The notes: generated by a model not told the origin, from the letters alone. A stretch of DNA of 17,700 nucleotides from an uncultured Oscillospiraceae bacterium (GCA_900756715.1 CAAELC010000129.1:1-17700), one strand, 5' to 3'. Positions 1-7,489 are shown, numbered from the stretch's first letter. Made by a program: numbers and translations.

Positions 1-117
1 TCCATTTTATATCATCGGCCCGCCGATTTCAATTCTGTGTTTTGCGTTCTGCGGGCCCGCCGGGGAGCTTTGATATTCGTTTTGGACAGTGGACGCTGCG
101 ACATGCCGCCGGACGGC
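1..117. other. Short non-coding stretch downstream of guaB
   Basis: No gene is supported here. Two small palindromes are visible: ATCGGC/GCCGAT at 14-27 and GCGGGCCCGC at 51-60. Neither is followed by a convincing T-tract in the guaB direction (minus strand), so no terminator is called. A neighbouring gene may begin or end just outside the window. Confidence 0.5.
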
Positions 118-1629
118 TTACATGGAGGAGGAGCCACCGGTGGTGCGAAGGGTTACATCGTGATAGCCGCCTTCAACGATGCTGGTGGCGGACACCAGTG
201 TCAGGCGGGCATTTTTCTGAAGCTCCGGAATGGTCAGCACGCCGCAGTTGCACATGGTGGACTTTACTTTATACAGGCTGCGGGCCACATTATCCTGCAG
301 GGAACCGGCATAGGTTACATAGGAATCTACGCCCTCCTCAAAGGCCAGCCCCGTTTTGCCGCCCAGATCATAGCGCTGCCAGTTTCTTGCCCGGTTGGAG
401 CCTTCGCCCCAATACTCCTTGACATACACGCCGCCTACCAGCAGCTTGTTGGTGGGAGACTCGTCAAAGCGGGCAAAATAACGGCCCAGCATCAGAAAAT
501 CTGCGCCCATGGCCAGCGCCAGCGTCATGTGATAGTCGTGAACGATGCCGCCATCGGAGCAAATGGGAACATACACGCCGGTTTCCCGGAAGTATTCATC
601 CCGGGCGGCACTGACTTCGATAAGAGCGGTTGCCTGCCCGCGGCCAATGCCCTTGGTTTCCCGGGTGATGCAGATGGAACCGCCGCCAATGCCGACCTTT
701 ACAAAGTCGGCCCCGCACTGGGCCAGAAAGCGGAAGCCGTCCCGGTCGACCACATTGCCTGCGCCGATTTTTACCCGGTCGCCATATTCCTGACGCACAA
801 AGTCGATGACCCGCTTCTGCCAGACGGAGTAGCCCTCGGAGGAGTCGATACACAGAACATCGGCACCGGCCTCAACCAGTGCGGGAATGCGCTGGGCATA
901 GTCCCGGGAATTGACGCCCGCTCCCACCAGATAGCGTTTCTGCTCGTCCTGCAGGGCCAGCGGGTGCTCCTTATGCTCGGAATAGTCCTTGCGGAAGACA
1001 AAATACAGCAGGTGATCGTTCTCGTCCACAATGGGCAGGGCGTTCAGCTTATGCTCCCAGATGATGTCATTGGCTTCTTTCAGCGTGGTGGAGGCGGGAG
1101 CGGTGATGAGCTTTTCGCGGGGCGTCATGAAGGTGTGTACCTTCAGCTCCGGGCTCATGCGGCTGACGCGGTAGTCCCGGCTGGTGACGATACCCAGCAG
1201 GCGGCCATTGGGGCTGGCGTCTTCGGTAATGGCCACGGTGGAAAAACCGTTCTTCTCCTTCAATGCCAGAACATCTGCCAGCGTGTGCTCCGGCGTCAGG
1301 TTGGAGGCGCTGACCACAAAGCCGGCTTTGTGCAGTTTCACCCGGCGCACCATTTCGGCCTCGCTTTCAATGGACTGGGACCCGAAGATGAAGGACAGGC
1401 CGCCTTCCTTGGCAAGGGCAATGGCCAGTGTGTCGTTGGACACGGACTGCATGATGGCGGACACCATGGGAATATTCAGGCTGAGCGGGCATTCTTCCTG
1501 ACCGGGCCGGTATTTCACCAGCGGCGTTTTCAGGGAAACATGGTCGGGGATACACTCCTCTGATGTATAGCCTGGCACCAGAAGGTACTCGCTGAAGGTG
1601 TGGGAGGGTTCGGGATAATAATAAGCCAT
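118..1629 (-). CDS. guaB: IMP dehydrogenase
   Basis: Oxidises IMP to XMP with NAD+, the committed step of GMP synthesis in the cytoplasm. The 503-residue product has the usual length and order: a TIM-barrel start, a two-CBS (Bateman) insert at roughly residues 95-230, then the barrel with the loop [15 protein letters not shown], whose catalytic cysteine is Cys320. Further on are the phosphate-binding SDGGI segment and a long flap region. The loop sequence (SICITRE, DSSEGYS) is the variant common in clostridial GuaB-like enzymes rather than the E. coli form. An upstream in-frame start at 1740 is rejected, because it would run through the promoter. The chosen ATG at 1629 has GGAGAG about 8 nt upstream. 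The gene diverges from spoIIID and appears monocistronic within the window. No odd residues or frameshifts are seen. The family is certain; activity is inferred. Confidence 0.95.
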   Translation of the reverse strand: MAYYYPEPSHTFSEYLLVPGYTSEECIPDHVSLKTPLVKYRPGQEECPLSLNIPMVSAIMQSVSNDTLAIALAKEGGLSFIFGSQSIESEAEMVRRVKLHKAGFVVSASNLTPEHTLADVLALKEKNGFSTVAITEDASPNGRLLGIVTSRDYRVSRMSPELKVHTFMTPREKLITAPASTTLKEANDIIWEHKLNALPIVDENDHLLYFVFRKDYSEHKEHPLALQDEQKRYLVGAGVNSRDYAQRIPALVEAGADVLCIDSSEGYSVWQKRVIDFVRQEYGDRVKIGAGNVVDRDGFRFLAQCGADFVKVGIGGGSICITRETKGIGRGQATALIEVSAARDEYFRETGVYVPICSDGGIVHDYHMTLALAMGADFLMLGRYFARFDESPTNKLLVGGVYVKEYWGEGSNRARNWQRYDLGGKTGLAFEEGVDSYVTYAGSLQDNVARSLYKVKSTMCNCGVLTIPELQKNARLTLVSATSIVEGGYHDVTLRTTGGSSSM

Positions 1630-1658
1630 AAAGTCTCTCCTCTCTGTAGTATAGGCAG

Positions 1659-1679
1659 GCCCCGGCCCAAGGCCGGGGC
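1659..1679 (-). promoter_or_regulatory. GC hairpin in the guaB 5' leader
   Basis: A perfect 9-bp inverted repeat (GCCCCGGCC / GGCCGGGGC) with a 3-nt loop lies between the predicted guaB transcription start (about 1692) and the ribosome binding site (about 1640). It is not followed by a T-run on the minus strand, so it is not an intrinsic terminator. It could stabilise the mRNA or take part in leader regulation; no known purine riboswitch core was recognised. Confidence 0.5.
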
Positions 1680-1698
1680 AGATAGATTGATTGCGGAT

Positions 1699-1726
1699 AT
1701 TATACCATATTGTGTGCCGTTGGCAA
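1699..1726 (-). promoter_or_regulatory. Vegetative promoter of guaB
   Basis: On the minus strand, TTGCCA (1726-1721) and TATAAT (1704-1699) are separated by 16 bp, with an extended -10 TGG directly before TATAAT. This is a strong sigma-A-type promoter. The expected start is near 1692, giving a leader of about 60 nt. Confidence 0.8.
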
Positions 1727-1738
1727 GGGGGAATTGTC

Positions 1739-1765
1739 ATATTGGCAGAAGACCTTTCATAGGAT
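1739..1765 (+). promoter_or_regulatory. Sigma-E-like promoter of spoIIID
   Basis: ATATT (1739-1743), a 14-bp spacer and CATAGGAT (1758-1765) fit the sporulation sigma-E pattern (ATATT, 13-14 bp, CATACAnT) at all but two -10 positions. In Bacillus subtilis, spoIIID is known to be transcribed by sigma-E in the mother cell, which supports the reading. CATAnnnTA would also suit sigma-K. The expected start is near 1772. Confidence 0.6.
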
Positions 1766-1798
1766 AAAGCGTCTCATTCTGTCTTGGGAGTGTTGCCG

Positions 1799-2047
1799 AT
1801 GAAGGGAAATATGGAACAGCGGGCCTGCGACGAGGCCGTTTACATCATAGAAAGCCGGGGGACGGTACGCGACGCGGCCAGAAAATTCGGTATCAGCAAG
1901 TCTACGGTGCATAAGGACCTGTCCGAGCGGCTGCCGCAGTTTAACCGGTCACTGTACATACAGGTCAAAGAGATTCTGGAGGAGAACAAAGCCCAGCGCC
2001 ACATCCGGGGCGGGCTGGCTACCCGGCGGAAATACCGGGGTGAGTGA
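1799..2047 (+). CDS. spoIIID: Stage III sporulation transcriptional regulator SpoIIID
   Basis: Small DNA-binding protein of the mother cell that activates or represses many sigma-E-dependent genes and helps switch on sigma-K. The 82-residue product carries a helix-turn-helix in the segment TVRDAARKFGISKSTVHKDL, followed by the diagnostic SERLPQFN and a basic C-terminal tail (RHIRGGLATRRKYRGE) that contacts the DNA minor groove in the B. subtilis protein. An upstream TTG at 1784 is possible, but the ATG at 1799 is preferred because GGGAG lies 8 nt before it. The family is usually 80-93 residues, so it is complete. The gene diverges from guaB and has its own sigma-E-like promoter. Confidence 0.94.
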   Translation: MKGNMEQRACDEAVYIIESRGTVRDAARKFGISKSTVHKDLSERLPQFNRSLYIQVKEILEENKAQRHIRGGLATRRKYRGE

Positions 2048-2108
2048 GCGGAGGGGCACATTCACAAATCGTTTGCAATTTTTTTGGTTTGGTTTAAGGT
2101 TTCTCTCT

Positions 2109-2180
2109 TATACTAAAACCATGATCCGGGAGGGTGCTTCCGACAGGCGGGAAGTCCCCCACAGGATCAGACTCTTTTTC
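2109..2180 (+). ncRNA. Candidate short structured RNA or spoIIID terminator
   Basis: A -10-like TATACT (2109-2114) directly precedes a nested hairpin. The outer arms are TGATCC (2122-2127) and GGATCA (2164-2169), G-rich and C-rich segments (2128-2134, 2156-2160) pair inside, and the inner arms are CTTCC (2137-2141) and GGAAG (2150-2154). CTCTTTTTC follows at 2172-2180. This could be a transcript of about 60 nt with its own terminator, or simply the spoIIID terminator with a chance TATACT. No good -35 box was found and no known RNA family was recognised. Confidence 0.35.
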
Positions 2181-2217
2181 ATTCCAATCCTCTTTTTTCA
2201 TTTTCTTCTCCTTTCTT

Positions 2218-2257
2218 AAAAATCAGAGGCAGGACAAAGATCCTGCCTCTGATTTTT
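2218..2257. terminator. Bidirectional intrinsic terminator between spoIIID and tex
   Basis: A perfect 17-bp inverted repeat (AAAAATCAGAGGCAGGA and its complement, 6-nt loop) has A/T tracts on both sides, so it can end transcripts from either direction. It sits between the convergent genes spoIIID (plus) and tex (minus). Confidence 0.9.
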
Positions 2258-2308
2258 TGCCGTGACCCGTAAGTCTATCGGAAAAGTTGATGTAAAATCT
2301 GCTTTCGC

Positions 2309-4459
2309 TCAGGTGTTTTTCATGGACAGAGCGATCCGGTGCCTTTTTTCGTCCACCTCGACCACGGTGACCTTGACCACATCTCCCACGGACACTACCT
2401 CGGATGGGTGCTTTACATACCGGTCACACAGCCGCGAGATGTGAACCAGCCCGTCCTGATGAACGCCGATGTCCACAAAGACCCCGAAGTCTACCACATT
2501 GCGCACGGTGCCGCTTAATTCCATGCCGGGCTTTAAATCCTTGATGTCCAGCACATCGGTACGCAGCACCGGGGCGGGCAGATCATCCCGTACATCCCGG
2601 CCCGGGCGCATGAGTTCGGATACCAGATCCTGCAGGGTGGGAAGACCCACCCCCAGCTTGTGGGCGGCCTGCTCCTCACCCAGCGCTTTCAGGCGAAGGG
2701 GGAGTTCGCTGAGCTTTCCCGCCCCGGCATCTGCAGGCGTATACCCGCACAGGGTCAGAAGTCCGCGGGCGGCGTCATAGCTTTCCGGGTGGACGGCGGT
2801 GTGATCCAGAAACTCCGGGCTTTCCGGAACACGGAGAAAGCCCGCCGCCTGCTCAAACGCTCTGGGGCCAAGCTTGCTGACCTTCAGCAGCTGTCTGCGG
2901 GAGGTAAATGCGCCGTTGGCTTCCCGGTAGCTGACAATGTTCTTGGCAATGGTGCCATTAAGACCGGACACATAGCCCAGCAGACTGGCAGAGGCGGTGT
3001 TCAGGTCCACGCCCACGGCGTTGACGCAATTCTCCACCACGCCGGTCAGCGTTTCGTCCAGCCGCTTCTGGGGCAAATCGTGCTGATACTGGCCTACGCC
3101 GATGGCCTTGGGGTCAATCTTTACCAATTCGGCCAGCGGGTCCTGCATCCGCCGGGCGATGGACACGGCGGAGCGGAGGTTTACATCGTAGTCCGGAAAT
3201 TCCTCTGCTGCCAGCTTGCTGGCCGAGTAGACCGAAGCGCCGGCCTCGCTGACCATCATATAGCTTACGCCGCCGCCAAGGCGGGCAATAAGCTCCACCG
3301 CCATCTGCTCGGTTTCCCGGCTGGCGGTGCCGTTGCCGATGGCCAGATGCTCCACCCCGTGCTTCCGTATCAGCGCGGAGAGCCGGGTGATGGCCTCCTC
3401 CTTCTGCCGCTTTCCGTAGGTGGGATAGACCACGGTGGTGTCCAGCACCTTGCCGGTTCCATCAATAACCGCCACCTTGCAGCCGTGGGCATAGCCTGGG
3501 TCAAGGCCCATGGTGACATGCCCCTTGACAGGCGGCTGCATGAGCAGAGGCTTGAGATTCAGGGCAAAGGTGTGAATGGCCCCTTCGCTGGCGTGGTCCG
3601 TCAGGTCACTGCGGGCCTCCCGCTCCAGAGAGGGGTAGATGAGCCGGTCGTAGGCATCCTCGCAGGCTGCCTTGACAAATCCCATGGCGGCGGAGCCGGG
3701 CTTGACAACGGCCCGGCGCAGAAGCTGCAGGGCGGCCTCCCGATCCAGCAGCACGGTGGCGGAGAGAAAGCCCTCCTTTTCGCCCCGGTTAATGGCTAAA
3801 ATCTGGTGTCCCGCCAGTTTGGGCAAGGACTGCTCGAAATCATAGTACAGGCGGTAAACCGAGTCCTCCTCCTTTGCGGCAAGGCTGCGCAGCCGCCCCT
3901 GCCGCTGCAGCAGCCCCCGGAGAGCCTTTCGGATGGCGGCATCGTCCGACAGTATCTCCGCCACGATGTCATTGGCGCCCTGCAGGGCGTCGGCGACAGA
4001 TGCAACGCCCTTTTCCGGGTCAATATAAGCGGCAGCGGCCTGCTCCGGGGCAGGACAATCGCAGCCCTGAGCCAGCAGAAGCTCCGCCAGAGGGGTCAGC
4101 CCCTTTTCCCGGGCCACGGTGGCGCGGGTGCGGCGCTTCTGCTTGTAAGGACGGTACACATCCTCTACCTCTGCCAGCGTGCGCGCGTTTTCTACGGCGG
4201 CGGTCAGCTGCTCTGTCAGCTTGCCCTGGGCTTCGATGGCACGCAGCACCTCCTGCCGCCGCTGCTGCAGGCTGCGCAGATAGGCCAGACGCTCCTCCAA
4301 TGCGCGCAGGGTGGTGTCATCCATGCTGCCGTGCAGCTCCTTGCGGTAGCGGGCGATGAAGGGAATGGTGTTGCCCTCGTCCAGCAGGCGGACAACATTT
4401 TCTGCATATAAAACGGGAACATTCAGTTCTCCGGCCAGAATTTCGGCAATGGTGGGCAT
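2309..4459 (-). CDS. tex: Tex family S1 RNA-binding protein
   Basis: Tex is a cytoplasmic nucleic-acid-binding factor linked to transcription and related to eukaryotic Spt6. The 716-residue length is typical. The domain order is visible: a helical Tex N-terminal region (residues 1 to about 190), a YqgF/RNase H-like fold starting near residue 317 (MGLDPGYAHG, then IGNGTASRETE), tandem helix-hairpin-helix segments around 483-555 (AVGVDLNTASASLLGYVSGL), and a C-terminal S1 domain at about 645-713 (GTVRNVVDFGVFVDIG). AAGGAG lies 7 nt before the ATG. It is downstream of the UPF0371 gene on the same strand, but a strong terminator occupies the 71-bp gap, so how it is transcribed is not obvious. The gene looks intact and conserved. 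Confidence 0.95.
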   Translation of the reverse strand: MPTIAEILAGELNVPVLYAENVVRLLDEGNTIPFIARYRKELHGSMDDTTLRALEERLAYLRSLQQRRQEVLRAIEAQGKLTEQLTAAVENARTLAEVEDVYRPYKQKRRTRATVAREKGLTPLAELLLAQGCDCPAPEQAAAAYIDPEKGVASVADALQGANDIVAEILSDDAAIRKALRGLLQRQGRLRSLAAKEEDSVYRLYYDFEQSLPKLAGHQILAINRGEKEGFLSATVLLDREAALQLLRRAVVKPGSAAMGFVKAACEDAYDRLIYPSLEREARSDLTDHASEGAIHTFALNLKPLLMQPPVKGHVTMGLDPGYAHGCKVAVIDGTGKVLDTTVVYPTYGKRQKEEAITRLSALIRKHGVEHLAIGNGTASRETEQMAVELIARLGGGVSYMMVSEAGASVYSASKLAAEEFPDYDVNLRSAVSIARRMQDPLAELVKIDPKAIGVGQYQHDLPQKRLDETLTGVVENCVNAVGVDLNTASASLLGYVSGLNGTIAKNIVSYREANGAFTSRRQLLKVSKLGPRAFEQAAGFLRVPESPEFLDHTAVHPESYDAARGLLTLCGYTPADAGAGKLSELPLRLKALGEEQAAHKLGVGLPTLQDLVSELMRPGRDVRDDLPAPVLRTDVLDIKDLKPGMELSGTVRNVVDFGVFVDIGVHQDGLVHISRLCDRYVKHPSEVVSVGDVVKVTVVEVDEKRHRIALSMKNT

Positions 4460-4483
4460 GGGGAATCTCCTTCCGGTGGATTA

Positions 4484-4521
4484 GAATAAAATACGGAGGC
4501 GGACAGCCCGTCCGCCTCCGT
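4484..4521 (-). terminator. Strong terminator between the UPF0371 gene and tex
   Basis: Read on the minus strand, a perfect 12-bp stem (ACGGAGGCGGAC with its complement, 5-nt loop, 4493-4521) is followed by ATTTTATTC. It lies just after the UPF0371 stop codon and only about 25-35 nt before the tex start, leaving little room for a separate tex promoter between the two. Confidence 0.85.
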
Positions 4522-4530
4522 GACAGGGGA

Positions 4531-6012
4531 TTACTTGTGGTACAGCCGCTTGACCTCGTATCGCGGCTCACAGCTGACATGGATGCCAAGACGCTTATAA
4601 AGCTTGGCATCTTCTTCCGACAGGATGACAGAGAAATGCGCATCGCAGCCCCGCAGGTCATCCAGCTTTTTCAGAACCCGCTCCGCCAGCGGATTGGTCA
4701 CGGCCGAGATGGACAGGGCGATGAGCACCTCGTCCGAGTGCAGGCGGGGGTTGTGGTGGCCCAGATGGGAAATTTTCATGTCGCTGATGGGGGCAATGAT
4801 GGAGGCGGGCAGCAGGTCAAGCTCCTTGTCAATACCGGCCAGCGCCTTGATGGCGTTAAGCAGAAGGGCGGCGGAGGGGCCGAGGAGCGGACTGTTTTTC
4901 CCGGTAACCACCCGGCCGTCCGGCAGCACCATGGCGCCGGCGGGGGTGCCGGTTTCCTCCGCTTTTTTCAGGGAAGCGGCCACTGCCGGGCAAATGTCCG
5001 GGGTGACATCTGCCTGCTGCATAACGATCTCCAGCTTGCGCACCACATTTTCGTCGCACTTTCCGCGCGCCTTATCCACCATCCCGGCGTAGTAGCGGCG
5101 GAGGATTTCCATGCGGCTGGCCTGACGGCAGGCCTCGTCGTCCACGATGGCAAAGCCGGCCATGTTCACTCCCATGTCCGTGGGGGATTTGTAGGGGGAA
5201 GTGCCCTGAATTTTTTCGAACATGGCGTTGAGCACCGGGAAAATCTCCACATCCCGGTTATAGTTCACCGTGGTTTCGCCATAAGCCTCCAGATGGAAGG
5301 GGTCGATCATATTTACATCGTTCAGGTCGGCGGTAGCTGCCTCGTAGGCCAGATTTACCGGGTGCTTCAGCGGCAGGTTCCAGATGGGGAAGGTTTCGTA
5401 TTTGGCGTAGCCCGCCCGGATGCCCCGCTTGTTTTCGTGATACAGCTGGCTCAGGCAGGTGGCCATTTTGCCGCTGCCGGGGCCGGGGGCGGTTACCACC
5501 ACAATGGAGCGGCTGGTTTCGATGTAATCGTTTTTCCCGAGCCCCTCGTCCGAGACGATATGGGCAACATCTGACGGGTATCCGGCAATGGGATAGTGGC
5601 GATAGCTTTTCACGCCCAGCGCGGTCAGGCGCTTGATAAAGGCATCGGCGGCGGGCTGACCGGCATACTGGGTGATGACCACAGACCCCACATAAAAGCC
5701 AAGGCCCCGGAACACATCCATCAGCCGCAGCACATCTTCGTCATAGGAAATACCCAGATCCCCGCGTATTTTGCTTTTTTCAATGTCGCCTGCGCAGATG
5801 GCCACCACGATTTCCACATCGTCCTTCATGGTGGCCAGCATCCGGATTTTGCTGTCCGGCTGAAAGCCCGGCAGCACCCGGGAGGCGTGATAATCGTCAA
5901 ACAGCTTGCCGCCGAACTCCAGATACAGCTTGCCGCCAAACTGACTCATCCGCTGGCGGATATGCTCTGCCTGCAGGGCCAGATATTTTTCGTTGTCAAA
6001 TCCAGTTTTCAT
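4531..6012 (-). CDS. DUF1846 / UPF0371 family protein
   Basis: A 493-residue member of the UPF0371 (DUF1846) family, widespread in Firmicutes with no firmly established function. Recognition rests on the N-terminal segment [20 protein letters not shown], the phosphate-binding-like loop APGPGSGK at residues 175-182 (followed by [11 protein letters not shown]), and the overall length of about 500 residues. An upstream in-frame start at 6117 would run through the promoter; the ATG at 6012 has GAGGG 5 nt before it and matches the family start. The glycine-rich loop suggests nucleotide or phosphate binding, but this is inference. The gene is intact, has its own promoter and ends at a strong terminator. 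No biochemical role is assigned. Confidence 0.9.
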   Translation of the reverse strand: MKTGFDNEKYLALQAEHIRQRMSQFGGKLYLEFGGKLFDDYHASRVLPGFQPDSKIRMLATMKDDVEIVVAICAGDIEKSKIRGDLGISYDEDVLRLMDVFRGLGFYVGSVVITQYAGQPAADAFIKRLTALGVKSYRHYPIAGYPSDVAHIVSDEGLGKNDYIETSRSIVVVTAPGPGSGKMATCLSQLYHENKRGIRAGYAKYETFPIWNLPLKHPVNLAYEAATADLNDVNMIDPFHLEAYGETTVNYNRDVEIFPVLNAMFEKIQGTSPYKSPTDMGVNMAGFAIVDDEACRQASRMEILRRYYAGMVDKARGKCDENVVRKLEIVMQQADVTPDICPAVAASLKKAEETGTPAGAMVLPDGRVVTGKNSPLLGPSAALLLNAIKALAGIDKELDLLPASIIAPISDMKISHLGHHNPRLHSDEVLIALSISAVTNPLAERVLKKLDDLRGCDAHFSVILSEEDAKLYKRLGIHVSCEPRYEVKRLYHK

Positions 6013-6051
6013 AAAAACCCTCACTTCCCCAGCATACATCATAATGAAGCA

Positions 6052-6080
6052 ATTATACAACTTTCCGCCCCATCCCGAAA
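6052..6080 (-). promoter_or_regulatory. Promoter of the UPF0371 gene
   Basis: On the minus strand, TATAAT (6057-6052) lies 17 bp after TTTCGG (6080-6075). The -10 is perfect and the -35 is weak. The distance to the start codon is about 40 bp. Confidence 0.6.
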
Positions 6081-6149
6081 CCCTTTTTTCTAAAATCCGT
6101 CCCCCAAAATCCGACAAAAAAACAGGTGCAATTTTGGGAGATCAATGGC

Positions 6150-6178
6150 TTGTATTTTTTCGGTTCATAGGGTATACT
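6150..6178 (+). promoter_or_regulatory. Promoter of the 66-residue protein gene
   Basis: TTGTAT (6150-6155) and TATACT (6173-6178) are separated by exactly 17 bp. The start codon follows about 35 bp downstream with an AGGAGG ribosome binding site at 6200-6205. Confidence 0.75.
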
Positions 6179-6212
6179 GGACAATACACCCCTATTTCTC
6201 AGGAGGACTGAC

Positions 6213-6413
6213 ATGCGTTTTCAGATCATGCAGAAAACCGTTGTCCAGCCGGACAGCGCGTACCGTGTCTTTTTTGAAACCGACGATATTGACGAGGCAA
6301 AGGATTTTGCCATGCGTCTGGCGTTTATTGAAACCAACAATGTATATGTGCAGGATACCCTGCGCGGCGAAATCGTCCGGGATTTTGACGCGATGGTTTA
6401 CCGCACCAGATAA
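6213..6413 (+). CDS. Small hypothetical protein (66 aa)
   Basis: Not recognised. The product (starts MRFQIMQKTVV, ends DFDAMVYRTR) is soluble-looking, with no membrane segment, signal peptide or cysteines. It has an acidic centre (FFETDDIDEAKDFAMRLA) likely to form a helix, then a segment that could form beta strands. The gene is well supported despite its size: a good promoter with 17-bp spacing, a full AGGAGG at the right distance, and a terminator 17 bp after the stop form a complete single-gene unit. It diverges from the UPF0371 gene. Nothing nearby suggests a function. Confidence 0.8.
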   Translation: MRFQIMQKTVVQPDSAYRVFFETDDIDEAKDFAMRLAFIETNNVYVQDTLRGEIVRDFDAMVYRTR

Positions 6414-6429
6414 GCACGGAACGCAGAAT

Positions 6430-6452
6430 GAGCCGCCAGAAGCGGCTCTTTT
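6430..6452 (+). terminator. Terminator of the 66-residue protein gene
   Basis: A 7-bp stem GAGCCGC/GCGGCTC with a 5-nt loop is followed by TTTT. It lies directly after the small gene. Confidence 0.75.
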
Positions 6453-6541
6453 CTATTATGCACAAAAATGACGTTATATTTTTAGACAGGTTGTCAGATT
6501 TCTCCATTGAAATGGGGGAGAAGATGTGTTAAAGTTTTGTC

Positions 6542-6703
6542 ATGCAAGGAATTCCGGCACAGAAGCCGGTCATACGCTTTCATTTCCCTGCACCATTTAT
6601 ATGACATTTCAGCGACTCTCCTTTCCCTTTTATCCGAACACTCCTTTCTTCCCATGCTGAAATGTTCCGGCCCGGCGGCTCTCCTCCGCCGGGCTGTTTT
6701 TTT
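6542..6703 (+). ncRNA. Candidate small RNA with two anti-Shine-Dalgarno loops
   Basis: A terminator at 6671-6703 has no open reading frame in front of it, which implies an untranslated transcript. A possible promoter is TTGAAA (6507-6512), 17 bp, TAAAGT (6530-6535), each box 4 of 6. Inside, ACATTTCAGC (6604-6613) pairs perfectly with GCTGAAATGT (6656-6665), enclosing a 42-nt pyrimidine-rich loop. The loop contains CTCCTTTC twice (6618-6625, 6641-6648), identical to the core of the 16S rRNA 3' tail. A smaller hairpin (CCGGC/GCCGG) precedes it. No known family was recognised. The alternative is that the repeats are ribosome binding sites of a 37-codon minus-strand frame. Confidence 0.4.
6671..6703 (+). 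terminator. Intrinsic terminator without an upstream gene
   Basis: The stem CCCGGCGG (6671-6678) / CCGCCGGG (6686-6693) has a 7-nt loop and is followed by CTG and seven T. It is strong, and orphaned with respect to coding genes. Confidence 0.85.
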
Positions 6704-6891
6704 ATTTGCAGCAAGGCGCCGTGTGCCTTGCCGCACGGCCTGTTTGCGCGGAAATACGATGGGGAGCCGCCCTTTTGAATATCACTAAAATTAATAAACA
6801 TTTTATGCAAGTTGGACGTTTTATTCTACATAGCGCCTGTATGCTGGTAATTGTAGTCAGGAACATCTGAACAATACTGAAAGGAGATCTT

Positions 6892-7457
6892 ATGATGAAA
6901 AAGATCGTATCTCTGCTGCTGGGCCTTGTAACGATAGGCTGCGTGCTGCTGATTTCCGTGTATCTGATCGTCTCGGGCCTGCCGGCAATCCGGGAAATCG
7001 GCCCGATTGAATTCCTGTTTGGCACCCAGTGCAGCTCCACCTCTGCCGATCCCAGGTTTGGCATTCTGCCCTTCATCCTGACCAGCATTTACGGCACCGC
7101 CGGGGCCATGGTCATCGGCGTTCCGGTTGGCTTTCTGAACGCGGTTTACGCGGCCAAGCTGGCCCCTGCGCGGGTGAAACGGCTGCTGGCGGTGGAGCCG
7201 GAGGTGCTTCTGATGGACGAGCCTACCAGCGCGCTGGACCCTATTTCCACCCAGCGGATTGAGGAGCTTGCCGTATCCCTGCGGCGCAGGTATACGATTG
7301 TTATCGTTACACACAACATGCAGCAGGCCTGCCGCATTTCGACCCGCACAGCATTTTTCCTGATGGGACGGCTGTGGAATACGGAGATACGCGGCAGCTG
7401 TTTGAAAATCCCGTTCAGAAGGATACGGAGGACTATGTCGACGGCCGGTTTGGCTGA
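6892..7457 (+). pseudogene. pstC'-'pstB fusion relic with a terminal frameshift
   Basis: Residues 1 to about 97 are the start of phosphate permease PstC: a first membrane segment, then [27 protein letters not shown], a second membrane segment and APARVKRLL. From about 7183 the frame continues directly as the second half of PstB ([21 protein letters not shown], Walker B and D-loop, then the H-loop VTHNMQQA). Missing are the rest of PstC, all of PstA, and the PstB Walker A and signature motifs. Near 7366-7372 one base is missing. Shifting by one frame restores a PstB-like tail ([27 protein letters not shown]) that stops at 7455-7457, whereas the unshifted frame runs to 7488. AAGGAG precedes the start. 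It cannot work as a transporter. It is a decayed remnant, or less likely an assembly error. Confidence 0.85.
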
Positions 7458-7460
7458 GCC

Positions 7461-7489
7461 TTGCATTTTGCGGGCGTCTGGTATATAGT
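7461..7489 (+). promoter_or_regulatory. Promoter of the HD-domain gene
   Basis: TTGCAT (7461-7466) and TATAGT (7484-7489) are spaced 17 bp. The predicted start, near 7496, falls inside the left arm of the following terminator hairpin. Transcripts from this promoter would therefore lack a full stem, while read-through from the pst relic would be terminated. Confidence 0.6.

Larger units (their letters stand above)
6453..6891. other. 439-bp intergenic region with one candidate RNA
   Basis: No protein gene is convincing on either strand. The left half holds a candidate small RNA (about 6542-6703) that ends in a clear terminator. The remainder, 6704-6891, is AT-richer toward the pst relic. It shows no clear promoter or conserved motif; only a GAAAGGAG ribosome binding site just before 6892 stands out. 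No pstS gene or fragment is seen before the pstC remnant. Confidence 0.6.

Noticed and set aside
14..27. ATCGGC/GCCGAT palindrome as guaB terminator
   Set aside because: The stem is short with a 2-nt loop, and the following minus-strand bases are not T-rich.
37..1563. 508-codon open frame on the plus strand opposite guaB
   Set aside because: It is exactly antisense to a clear IMP dehydrogenase, has no ribosome binding site, and its composition (Gly/Ala/His-rich, no family likeness) is typical of a shadow frame in GC-rich DNA.
2660..3799. 379-codon plus-strand frame opposite tex
   Set aside because: Antisense shadow of tex with no ribosome binding site and no recognisable domain.
6494..6736. 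80-codon minus-strand frame in the 6453-6891 intergenic region
   Set aside because: Its start region runs through a terminator hairpin and its sequence resembles no protein. An inner 37-codon version has a GGAG at about 10 nt but no other support; it is kept only as an alternative to the RNA candidate.
6892..7488. Reading the PstC-PstB frame as a novel functional fusion transporter
   Set aside because: It lacks the Walker A and ABC signature motifs and most permease helices, and a frameshift spoils the conserved PstB tail. Decay is the simpler explanation.
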